Assembly (NCBI GenBank): GCA_041398845.1
Contig: JAWKTZ010000008.1
Coordinates: 62,001 to 126,000 of the forward strand
Direction: 5' to 3'
Length of the DNA: 64,000 nt
Source of the DNA: Fuerstiella sp041398845
Lineage (GTDB): Bacteria > Planctomycetota > Planctomycetia > Planctomycetales > Planctomycetaceae
Below, in pieces: positions 8,705 through 17,485 of this stretch (positions are counted from its first letter, which is position 1; the number at the start of each line of letters is the position of its first letter). The position numbers and the translations under genes were made by a program. The notes beneath the pieces were generated by a model. It worked only from the letters and a program-made list of their open reading frames with translations, had not been told where the DNA came from and searched no databases.

Positions 8705-8908
8705 TGGTTTGTCAAAGCCTGATTTCAGGGATGTGTGCCACTGCCAGTGCAGGTTCTGAGCACGTTTGGACTTCCAATACACTGGCAGAGCCTGTGGCAC
8801 CCGGGCTCTGACGCGGTGAAGTGAAAAGTGTCTCGCCGCTGTCGGGCATTTGGGGAACGATCGAGCAACCAGTTCGCGAACACAGGTCCTGCATACAACG
8901 GAGCCACA

Positions 8909-9448
8909 ATGATCACCGAACGACCGATTGTCGATCTGGCGATTCTCACTCGCACGGCAGACGAACTGCGTCCTCAGGTCGCCGCTGCTATTCAGGCGCA
9001 ACGGCACGTGCAACTGCGCATTCATCGGATTGTTGGAACGCCGCATCCTTCCGATCCGTCTCGCATTCACACCATCGTGCGTGCTCGAAATCGAGCAGTG
9101 CGGGAGGCTCGGGGTGAGTGGCTGATGTTTCTGGATGACGACGTGGTTCTGGGTTCCGACTGCATCGCACGCCTGCACTACGCTCTGACCTGCCGACCTC
9201 AGTTCGGAGCCTTCGCTGCCGACTACCTTGGAGACTGTGGGCACCGTCGTCCCTCTCGGCATGTGGCCATGGGAGCCACAATGTTTCGGACCAGGTTTCT
9301 GTCTGCGGATCCGTTTCGATGTGAACCCGCACGGTGCGAATGTCTGTGTCGGTGCATGGACATGCGTCAGGCCGGTCAAAGAATTGAATATCTGTCGGGG
9401 GCCGTGGCGCGGCATCTGCAGAAGTCAGGGGCTCGAACCTCGCCGTGA
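8909..9448 (+). CDS. Short GT2-type glycosyltransferase with a Cys cluster
   Basis: A 179-residue protein with the core of a GT-A, family 2 glycosyltransferase: an N-terminal VDLAILTRT strand, IVRARNRAVREARGEWLMFLD, and the metal/sugar-nucleotide motif Asp76-Asp77-Asp78. It is shorter than typical GT2 enzymes (230-300 residues). The acceptor half is reduced to a segment with MGATMFR and GAVARH. Between residues 138 and 149 there are five Cys (138, 143, 145, 147, 149), unusual for this family. The ATG at 8909 is chosen because GGAG lies just upstream; an earlier TTG/GTG start lacks such a site. It may be a truncated relic or a small specialised enzyme. Confidence 0.65.
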   Translation: MITERPIVDLAILTRTADELRPQVAAAIQAQRHVQLRIHRIVGTPHPSDPSRIHTIVRARNRAVREARGEWLMFLDDDVVLGSDCIARLHYALTCRPQFGAFAADYLGDCGHRRPSRHVAMGATMFRTRFLSADPFRCEPARCECLCRCMDMRQAGQRIEYLSGAVARHLQKSGARTSP

Positions 9449-9648
9449 CAACGTCTCGGGCAGTTGGCCTGCAGCCTTTGTGGGAATCGTCCGCCGTTTT
9501 GATTAAGCTGACAGCACTCCGGCCGACTGCATCGGAGATCTGCGTTTCAGAATCTTCCTCCCAACGATGTCCACGCGGTGTGAGCATCTTCTGAAAGTTT
9601 CAAGCGGGAGCTCGCATCGGCAGCGGGCCTCCCGCTTCAGGAATCGAA

Positions 9649-12600
9649 ATGGAACCGTTCGATCCAAGTGACGAAACCTACGTGACCGATTCCGAATCCG
9701 AGATGGATACCGGAGCGGAACCGGATACCGGGGGCGAACGGGACGCTGCGGAAAATCAGTCGGCGATACCTGCCGCCATCGGCCGGTATCTTGTTGTGAA
9801 GGTTCTGGGCAAAGGAGGTTTCGGCACGGTCTATCTGGCTCAGGACAACGACCTGCATCGCCGAGTCGCCGTCAAGGTGCCCCATCGTGGTCTCGAAGGC
9901 AGCGAACAGCGGCGATGGCTGGAAGAGGCTCGCATGGTCGCGGCACTGGACCATGAACACATTGTCCCGGTGTATGATATCGGAAGCACGACCGACGGCA
10001 GCAGCTTTATGGTGTCGAAGTACATCGAAGGAATCACTCTGGGAGACCTCTGTCGGGAACGACAAACCAGCTTTCGCCGGATCTGCGAACTGATTCAGAC
10101 GATTGCCGAGGCTCTGCACTTTGCTCATCGGCAGGGAGTCATTCATCGTGACATCAAACCGGCCAACATTCTGATCGACAACGAAGGCAAACCGTACCTG
10201 GTCGACTTTGGAGTCGCGTTAAAGGAAGGTCGCATCGAAGCCGCCGGAGTTCACGCGGGGACACCGTCGTATATGAGTCCCGAGCAGGCTCGCGGCGAAG
10301 GTCATCGAGTCGACGGGCGCAGCGATGTGTTCAGCCTGGGAATTGTCTACTACATCATGTTGACGGGGCGGCGACCGTTTGTCGGAGCGGACGCGATGGA
10401 AGTTCTGCATCAGATTCAGTTTCTGGATCCCAAACCGCCGCGACAGATTGACGACAACATTCCTCCGGAACTGGAACGCATTTGTTTTCGTGCTCTGGAA
10501 AAGCGAGCTACGCTGCGCTATTCCACCGCCGCCGACTTTGCTGCTGACCTGCGGTATTTTCTGTTGGATGAACCGGACAGCCAGAGTCCGACGGCCATCG
10601 CCGCCGTTGCCGGCGATGCGCGACCGACTCCGTCCAGCGCATCGGCGTCGACCGATATGGCCGCGCGCACCACCATTCCGGACGCCGCTGAACCACTGGT
10701 GGTGCCTCGCGGATTGAGATCATTCGAACGCAATGACTCGGAGTTCTTTCTGAATCTGCTGCCGGGGCCGCGCGATCGCAAGGGTCTGCCGGAATCGCTG
10801 AGGTTCTGGAAATCGCGTCTGGAAAGCGATGACCCGGAGAGTCGGTTTTCGGTCGGTCTGATCTATGGCCCGTCCGGCTGCGGAAAGACATCGCTGGTCA
10901 AAGCGGGTTTGCTGCCGGTTCTGGATCACGATCTTCTGCCCGTCTATCTCGAAGCCACTCGCGATCACACAGAAGCCCGGCTGCTGCGAGCATTGCGGGA
11001 TCGAATTCCGGCCATTCCGGATTCCGTCGACCTTGTCGATGCGATGTCAGGACTCCGGCGAGGCATCTTTCAGCGTTCTCATCAGCGTGTCGTGATTGTC
11101 ATTGACCAGTTTGAACAGTGGCTGCATGTGTCTCGATCACTGGCCGAATCCACTCTGGTGCAGGCCCTGCGGCAATGTGATGGCGACGCCGTCCGGTGTG
11201 TGCTGATGGTGCGTGACGACTTCTGGATGTCAGCCACGCGGCTGATGAGAGAACTGGAGATTCGCATTGTCGAAGGCTGGAACTCCGCCGCCGTGGATCT
11301 GTTTGATACGGCTCACGCCCGAAAAGTGCTGACGGCATTCGGAGTGGCCTACGGCCGGCTGGCTGCCAGGCCATCAGAACGTACGCCCGACCAGGCAAAG
11401 TTTCTGGACGAAGCCGTTCGCAGTCTGGCCACCGACGGGATGGTGGTGAGCGTCCGGCTGGCGGTGTTTGCCGAAATGGTGAAGCACCGTCCGTGGACAA
11501 CGACCACGCTGAATCAGCTTGGCGGGATGTCGCGTCTGGGTGTTACGTTTCTGGAAGACGCGTTTCACCGACCAGCCACACCGCCGGAACGAAAGGTTCA
11601 CGAACGAGCAGCAAGGGATGTTCTGACGGCCCTGCTTCCCGTCGCCGGATCGGACCTGAAAGGTCATCGGCGATCCGAAGCCGAACTGATACGCGCCTGC
11701 GGTTACGAAGACCGCCCTCAGGACTTCGATGAACTGCTGGGCATTCTTGACGGATCACTCAGACTGATCTCCCCGGTCGACGAACCGGCAGGCAGTGAAC
11801 TGACGGCCGACATACCAAAGGCCGAACTGCCGACGACAAAAAAGCCGGCCTCCGCAGCAGCCGACCACATTCCGCAACGCAGCTATCAGTTGTCGCATGA
11901 CTTTCTGGTGGATTCACTGCGACAATGGCTCAGTCAGAAGCAACGAGAAACTCTGCGTGGCCGTGCTCAACTCGTTCTGGCCGAACGCGCCGAAATGTGG
12001 GCCGTTCGGCCGGAAGCCAATCAGCTTCCTTCGCTGCTGGAGTGGATGCGAATTTCTGTGTGGACCAGTCGCAGTCAACGCACGGAACGCGAACAGCAGG
12101 TCATGCGAGCGGCATCGGGGTACCATCTGCGAAATCTTTCGGCGGCCATGCTGTTGTTGCTGATTTCACTGGCGGCTGTGCTGTGGATGCGAACGGCCAT
12201 TGATCGCCGTTATCAGAACGAACTGGCGGCGGCTCAGATTACGTCACTGCTCGCGGCCGACATCGAAGAAGTTCCGGAACTGCTCGACGATCTGCGGCCG
12301 CTTTCACCTCAATCCACAGCCGATCTTCGCAAGGCTCTGAAGACGTCCGACGTTGATGCGCCGTCCGTTCTCTTTGCCAGTCTGGCGCTGCTGCCGACGG
12401 ATGATCAACAGGAATCGTTTCTTGTCGAACGCGTGCCGCATTCCACGCCGCAGGAAGTCAGCCTCATCAGTCAGCGGTTTCGGAAACTTGACGTACAGCC
12501 TTTGACGGATCTGTGGGAAACGGTGGATTCCGAATCCACAACGCCGCCGGAAAAACTGCGAGTCCTTGGATTGCTGGCTCAAACCGATGCGCAGAATCAG

Positions 12601-15087
12601 CGCTGGCAGCAGGCGGCAGCGTTTGTCGCTCAGCAGGTTGTCACCGAACCGACACTTCAGGCACTGCAATGGTCTGAACTGCTGACGCCGGTCGCAACCG
12701 CGCTCACTTCGCCGCTGTCGAGCGTCTTTCGAGACGAAACCCGGACAGCCGACGAACGCACCAATGCGGTGATTCTTCTGGCAGCTCAGCATCAGTACGA
12801 TCCGGATTTCCTGAGCAACCTGATTCTGGATGCGAACCCGGTGCAGTTTGAGGTTGTGTTGCCGTATCTTCAGAAGAATCGTGCAAAGTGCATCCCGCTG
12901 CTGAAACAGATTCTCGCGAAAAACGTCGAAGCCAAATGGGACGATGTGGATCGTTCATCATTTGCGGAACCTGATGCCACCGATCAGCAGATCATCAAAT
13001 CGGCTTCGGGTGTGCTGACGGCGGACTTCGCGTTCTGTCAGAATATGCCGCTGGCAACGTTTCGCGAATTCGCTCGACAGCTTTCTCCGAAAGGCTACCG
13101 TCCGATTTGTTTTCGTCCGTTTGAAGGCGATTCCGGAATTCTGGTCGCCGCCGCATGGACACGCGATGGTCGTCCGTGGGACATCAACGACGGAGCGTCT
13201 GCGGAAAAACTGAATGCCGACAACGAAGCCGGAATGGCGGAAGGAAAGTGGCCCGTCGATGTGGGACATTACCGTCAGAAAACACCGGACGGAGACACCG
13301 TCGATGTGTTTACAGCGCTGTGGACGGATCAATGGGACGGCATCTCGGATGCCAAGATGTACGTCGGTGTTCCCGAGGCCGAACATGAAACGCTGCGAAC
13401 ATCCCTGGAGGCCGCGTTGAACCTTCGGATGAAAACAAATCTCAGCGTTCGCAGCGTCGATGGCAAAACCCTGTTCAGTTCGGTCGGCTGGGGTTTGTGG
13501 TACCAGACTCGCACAAGACACGCGTGGAATGAAGAACCGGCTGCGTACGAACAGACTCAGAAACTCACGGCCAACTGGACTCAACGAGACGTGCGGCTGA
13601 ACCTGACCGGCGACGATCGACAGACGCCGACGTACTCGGCCGCATGGTGGGACGGCACGGAATTCGAAACCCGCGAAATCCACGGCGCGGATCTGAGCAC
13701 GCATCTGACCCAATGCGATGAACTGGCGATGGAAGGATTTCGTCCCTGGTCGCTGTCCGTGGTTCAGCCCGCCAGCGGTTTCGTGACCGCGTCGGTCTGG
13801 GCTCGACCGCACAACGAACATCACAAAGTCATGGTCGCCGAACAGAAAGCCAATGCCGCCATCGCTCTGGCTCATCTGGACGACGCCGACGACGTCTGGC
13901 CGTTACTCAAACAGCAGCCCGATCCGACACTGAGGTCGACGATCATCGATCGACTGGCACCGTTCCGGTGTCCGGTTGAACTGCTGGCCGATCGCCTGCC
14001 GGTTGAAACGGACAGCACCATTCGCCGAGCACTTTTGATTGCTCTGGCCGATTTCGATCTGAACGAACTTGGCAACGCTCGCCGGGCAACGGTCATCGAG
14101 CACATTTCGCAACTGTATCGAAGTGACCCCGATGTCGGAGTTCATTCCGCGTGCGAATTTGTGTTTCGCAAGGCGGGACTGGAACTTCCTGCTCTCCCGG
14201 CCAGCCAAACGAATCTGATGGACCGTGATTGGATCACGGATGGGCAGGGACATACTCTGGCCGTCATTCGCGGGCCGATCACCTGCCAGATGGGGTCACT
14301 GCCTCAGACCAGAAATCGTAAAGTGCATCAGGAACGTCAGCGTATCAAAAAGATTCCTCGATCGTTTGCCGTGGCTACGAAAGAGGTGACTGTCGAACAG
14401 TTTCTGCGGTTCCGCAGTGACTTCGCGTATCAGAAACAGGAAAGTCGCTCGCCGGACGCTCCGATCAATGATGTCGACTGGGTCGAGGCGGCCATGTACT
14501 GTCGTTGGCTAAGCGAGCAGGAACAGATTCCGGAAGACCAGATGTGCTTTCCTCCGCTGGACGAAATCAGGATCGCCCTGAACACGTCTGACGAAAGACA
14601 TCTGAGGTTTCCCGACAATTATCTGTCGCGCACGGGCTATCGTCTGCCGACGGATGCGGAATGGGAATACGTCTGTCGAGCCGGCACAGTGACGGAACAC
14701 TATTTCGGGCAGACGGACAGACTGCTGAATGACCATGCCTGGACGTCATTGAATTGCGCCGTGAGTGGCGAGCTTCGCCTGCATTCCGTCGGACGTCTGC
14801 GACCGAACGATTTCGGTATGTTTGATATCTTCGGCAATGTGATGGAATGGTGTCTGACGCGCCACGATTCAGAAAATGAGCCGGACTTTCAGGTGAATGA
14901 CGTCGAAGACCCCAGGGATCTTGCCGACGGTGTCTACAGCGCTCCACGGCAACTACGTGGTGGAGCACACACCTATCCGCCGCCTCATGCCCGAGCCGGC
15001 AATCGCGATGAGTACGGCCGACCATATTCATCGCGAGTCAATTCCTTCTTTGGGTTCCGAGTCGCTCGCACGCTGCGTGCGGAATAG
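9649..15087 (+). CDS. Giant Ser/Thr kinase fused to STAND-like NTPase and SUMF1/FGE-like domain
   Basis: A 1812-residue signalling protein. Residues 45-310 are a Hanks-type kinase (GKGGFGTVYLA, Lys76, HRDIKPAN at 166-173, DFG at 186-188). Residues from about 365 to 760 are an ATPase with P-loop GPSGCGKT (407-414) and an acidic Walker B strand VVIVIDQFEQW, matching STAND/KAP-like NTPases. A single transmembrane helix follows near 833-850 (LLLLISLAAVLWM). The central part is helical and beta-rich without a clear family. From about 1525 to the end it has a SUMF1/FGE-like fold (YRLPTDAEWEYVCRAG, FGNVMEWC, GGAHTY, FFGFRVAR). The FGE catalytic Cys pair is not visible (AGNRDEY occupies that region), so it is probably a sensor or scaffold rather than a sulfatase activator. 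Confidence 0.85.
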   Translation: MEPFDPSDETYVTDSESEMDTGAEPDTGGERDAAENQSAIPAAIGRYLVVKVLGKGGFGTVYLAQDNDLHRRVAVKVPHRGLEGSEQRRWLEEARMVAALDHEHIVPVYDIGSTTDGSSFMVSKYIEGITLGDLCRERQTSFRRICELIQTIAEALHFAHRQGVIHRDIKPANILIDNEGKPYLVDFGVALKEGRIEAAGVHAGTPSYMSPEQARGEGHRVDGRSDVFSLGIVYYIMLTGRRPFVGADAMEVLHQIQFLDPKPPRQIDDNIPPELERICFRALEKRATLRYSTAADFAADLRYFLLDEPDSQSPTAIAAVAGDARPTPSSASASTDMAARTTIPDAAEPLVVPRGLRSFERNDSEFFLNLLPGPRDRKGLPESLRFWKSRLESDDPESRFSVGLIYGPSGCGKTSLVKAGLLPVLDHDLLPVYLEATRDHTEARLLRALRDRIPAIPDSVDLVDAMSGLRRGIFQRSHQRVVIVIDQFEQWLHVSRSLAESTLVQALRQCDGDAVRCVLMVRDDFWMSATRLMRELEIRIVEGWNSAAVDLFDTAHARKVLTAFGVAYGRLAARPSERTPDQAKFLDEAVRSLATDGMVVSVRLAVFAEMVKHRPWTTTTLNQLGGMSRLGVTFLEDAFHRPATPPERKVHERAARDVLTALLPVAGSDLKGHRRSEAELIRACGYEDRPQDFDELLGILDGSLRLISPVDEPAGSELTADIPKAELPTTKKPASAAADHIPQRSYQLSHDFLVDSLRQWLSQKQRETLRGRAQLVLAERAEMWAVRPEANQLPSLLEWMRISVWTSRSQRTEREQQVMRAASGYHLRNLSAAMLLLLISLAAVLWMRTAIDRRYQNELAAAQITSLLAADIEEVPELLDDLRPLSPQSTADLRKALKTSDVDAPSVLFASLALLPTDDQQESFLVERVPHSTPQEVSLISQRFRKLDVQPLTDLWETVDSESTTPPEKLRVLGLLAQTDAQNQRWQQAAAFVAQQVVTEPTLQALQWSELLTPVATALTSPLSSVFRDETRTADERTNAVILLAAQHQYDPDFLSNLILDANPVQFEVVLPYLQKNRAKCIPLLKQILAKNVEAKWDDVDRSSFAEPDATDQQIIKSASGVLTADFAFCQNMPLATFREFARQLSPKGYRPICFRPFEGDSGILVAAAWTRDGRPWDINDGASAEKLNADNEAGMAEGKWPVDVGHYRQKTPDGDTVDVFTALWTDQWDGISDAKMYVGVPEAEHETLRTSLEAALNLRMKTNLSVRSVDGKTLFSSVGWGLWYQTRTRHAWNEEPAAYEQTQKLTANWTQRDVRLNLTGDDRQTPTYSAAWWDGTEFETREIHGADLSTHLTQCDELAMEGFRPWSLSVVQPASGFVTASVWARPHNEHHKVMVAEQKANAAIALAHLDDADDVWPLLKQQPDPTLRSTIIDRLAPFRCPVELLADRLPVETDSTIRRALLIALADFDLNELGNARRATVIEHISQLYRSDPDVGVHSACEFVFRKAGLELPALPASQTNLMDRDWITDGQGHTLAVIRGPITCQMGSLPQTRNRKVHQERQRIKKIPRSFAVATKEVTVEQFLRFRSDFAYQKQESRSPDAPINDVDWVEAAMYCRWLSEQEQIPEDQMCFPPLDEIRIALNTSDERHLRFPDNYLSRTGYRLPTDAEWEYVCRAGTVTEHYFGQTDRLLNDHAWTSLNCAVSGELRLHSVGRLRPNDFGMFDIFGNVMEWCLTRHDSENEPDFQVNDVEDPRDLADGVYSAPRQLRGGAHTYPPPHARAGNRDEYGRPYSSRVNSFFGFRVARTLRAE

Positions 15088-15252
15088 CATTCGGATCGCT
15101 CCGATTCTGCCATGCAGATTGAACAGTGGCCCTGTTTCGGCGTATAAGAGGGCTCCTGCTGACATGGCTGACGGCGGGAATCGATTCGAATGCCACACCT
15201 CGGCGTCCGACGCCCAATCCGTTTCTTCAACTCCCAATGCGACCGCGATTTC

Positions 15253-15552
15253 ATGACACTGGACGAACTGCAGCAACTGATCGACCGAATGTATTCCCGC
15301 AAGGACGAAGCTCGGGGTGTCGAAGGGACCTTTATGTGGCTGATGGAAGAGATTGGTGAACTGGCAGCGGCCCTCCGCGAGTCGCCGAAGGAAGACGTGG
15401 CCAGAGAATTCGCCGATGTGCTTGCCTGGCTGGCAACCATTGCCAATGTCGCCGGTATCAATCTGACTGAAGCCGTGAATCAGAAGTATGGAAACGGCTG
15501 CCCCGGCTGCAGGAAAATGGTCTGCGAATGCGGAGACGAAGAAAAGCCGTAA
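15253..15552 (+). CDS. Small MazG-like nucleotide pyrophosphohydrolase with C-terminal Cys motif
   Basis: A 99-residue single-domain MazG-type all-alpha NTP pyrophosphohydrolase. The Mg2+-binding motif is EEIGE (Glu32, Glu33, Glu36) with the partner ExxD at Glu52-Asp55 (EFADVLAW). Such enzymes hydrolyse non-canonical or excess nucleoside triphosphates to monophosphates. The C-terminus carries four Cys (83, 86, 91, 93; CPGCRKMVCEC), a likely zinc-binding tail. The ATG at 15253 begins at the family core (MTLDELQQLID); a longer in-frame start at 15190 adds an unrelated stretch. No partner genes identify a toxin-antitoxin or phage role. Confidence 0.82.
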   Translation: MTLDELQQLIDRMYSRKDEARGVEGTFMWLMEEIGELAAALRESPKEDVAREFADVLAWLATIANVAGINLTEAVNQKYGNGCPGCRKMVCECGDEEKP

Positions 15553-15710
15553 CGTCGCAGTCTGATGAAAACTGTTGCGGCCAGGCAACAGCGTCGGGGA
15601 AAGCAAATGACGATTGATCCCGTGTGATGTCGGCAGTACCATGTGGGTCCGCGCGTCCGGCACCGTTCCGGACACAACTCCCTCCTCACAGTCCGAATCC
15701 CCGAGTTCTC

Positions 15711-17330
15711 ATGGTCGGATCCCGCCTCATTCTGTTCGCCTGCGCAGTTTTCGCGCTGCCGATTCTGGCGGACGACGTTCCTGGAGATTCTGTGCAGGCC
15801 GTTGTTGATTACTACATCGAACAGCGGCTGACAACCGATAAGATCGTGCCGGCTGAGCTGGTTGATGATGTGACATGGTTGCGTCGAGTGACTCTGGATC
15901 TGGCGGGGCGAATTCCTTCGCAATCGGAAGTGGAACAGTTTCGAACTGATGTTCGGAAGAATCGGCGTGAGTTTGTTGTCGACCGTCTGCTGAACAGTCC
16001 CGACTACGCCTACCACGAACGCAACGTTCTGGACAATCTGCTGCAGTCGCAATATGACAGCGACCGGGAATGGCGAGCATGGTTGCTGCGGTCAATTCGC
16101 GAAGGACGATCATGGCAGGAAATGTTTCGCACCATCATGAGCGGAACCGACGAGAACCCGGACGAACAGCCGGCGCTGGCGTTCCTCAAGAAACGTGCGA
16201 ACGACATCGACGCGATGACCAACGATGCCAGCCGTCTGTTCTTCGGCGTGAGTATCAACTGTGCTCAATGCCATGACCATCCGCTGGTCGACGACTGGAA
16301 ACAGGACCACTACTTCGGGTTCAAGTCGTTCTTCGCCCGAACATACGTCACCAAAAACAAGCTGCTCGCCGAAAAGCCGCCTCTGCAGGTGAAGTTCAAA
16401 ACAACAGACGGCGAAGACAAAGTCGCGCCACTGATGTTTCTGACGGGAACCGTGGTTGAGGAACCGGATGACAAACGCAGCGACGAGCAGAAGAAAGCAG
16501 ACGACGAAGCGATCCAGAAACAGATCCGGGAAACAGACGCTCCGAAGCCACCGCGACCGAGCTTCAGTCCGCGACAGAAGCTGGTGGAAGCAGCGTTATC
16601 GGGCGAGAACAGTCGGTTTTTCTCGCGAGCGATGGCGAACCGTGTGTGGGCTCGCTTTTTCGACCGGGGACTCGTGCATCCTTTGGATCAACTGCATTCC
16701 GCCAACCCGGGCAGTCATCCGGAACTGCTGGACTGGCTGGAACGCGAATTTCGCAGTCACAATTACAACCTGCGCTGGCTGGAACGCGGCCTGGTTCTTT
16801 CGGACACGTACGCTCGATCATCGCTCTGGGAATCCGAAGACAGTCCGCCGCCCGAGCTGTTTGCCGTGGCCACGCCAAGACCACTGTCACCCCGGCAGTT
16901 TGCACTGACCGTGATGCTGGCGACGACCAGCCCGGACGCCTTCAATCAGTGGCTGACGGCCGATGCCTGGCCCGCGAAACGCCGGGAACTGGAAGACCGA
17001 GCGGACGGGTGGCGGCGTGAATTTGAATTGCCGGGAGAAAGCTTCAGCGTATCAGTTGATGAAGCGCTGCTGTTTGCCAACAGTGATCGCGTGATGAACG
17101 ACTTTCTTCGAGACGGCAGCGACAAACTGGTCGGCTGCCTTCTGAAGACCGACAGCACGGACGACGCCGTCACCAAAGCATTCGCCACTGTGCTTTCGCG
17201 AGAACCCGACCAGGAAGAACGCGCCGCATGCCTTGAATTCGCCGCGCAACGAACACAGAACCGCGTTGACGGGCTGCGAAATATGGTCTGGGCGCTGATC
17301 ACCAGTCCGGAACTACGATTCAATCACTGA
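15711..17330 (+). CDS. DUF1549/DUF1553 exported protein (planctomycete cytochrome-like family)
   Basis: A 539-residue exported protein. The signal peptide is MVGSRLILFACAVFALPILA, and choosing the ATG at 15711 places it at the N-terminus. The DUF1549 domain follows (ELVDDVTWLRRVTLDLAGR, VDRLLNSPDYAYH). The sequence CAQCH at 184-188 has the form of a c-type heme site and is characteristic of this family. A DUF1553 domain makes up the C-terminal half (SRAMANRVWARFFDRGLV, LSPRQFALTVML). These proteins are abundant in planctomycetes and their function is not established. The gene is followed by a DUF1501 gene and a WD40 gene, a familiar arrangement that suggests they act together. Confidence 0.9.
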   Translation: MVGSRLILFACAVFALPILADDVPGDSVQAVVDYYIEQRLTTDKIVPAELVDDVTWLRRVTLDLAGRIPSQSEVEQFRTDVRKNRREFVVDRLLNSPDYAYHERNVLDNLLQSQYDSDREWRAWLLRSIREGRSWQEMFRTIMSGTDENPDEQPALAFLKKRANDIDAMTNDASRLFFGVSINCAQCHDHPLVDDWKQDHYFGFKSFFARTYVTKNKLLAEKPPLQVKFKTTDGEDKVAPLMFLTGTVVEEPDDKRSDEQKKADDEAIQKQIRETDAPKPPRPSFSPRQKLVEAALSGENSRFFSRAMANRVWARFFDRGLVHPLDQLHSANPGSHPELLDWLEREFRSHNYNLRWLERGLVLSDTYARSSLWESEDSPPPELFAVATPRPLSPRQFALTVMLATTSPDAFNQWLTADAWPAKRRELEDRADGWRREFELPGESFSVSVDEALLFANSDRVMNDFLRDGSDKLVGCLLKTDSTDDAVTKAFATVLSREPDQEERAACLEFAAQRTQNRVDGLRNMVWALITSPELRFNH

Positions 17331-17485
17331 CAGCAAATCACTGACCGCAGAAGAAAACGGGAACGCCCCGCCAAACATTGCATTGAGCATCCGGTTGCGG
17401 GATCGCACAGAACACCTTCGACTCATCAGAAGCGGAACTCATATTCAAGAGCGGAATCCATCAGTCACGGTGAGGGGAATTCAGT

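Noticed and set aside
14220..15087. Catalytic formylglycine-generating enzyme at the end of the giant kinase
   Set aside because: The fold signature is present but the Cys pair needed for catalysis is not visible, so it is called SUMF1-like only.
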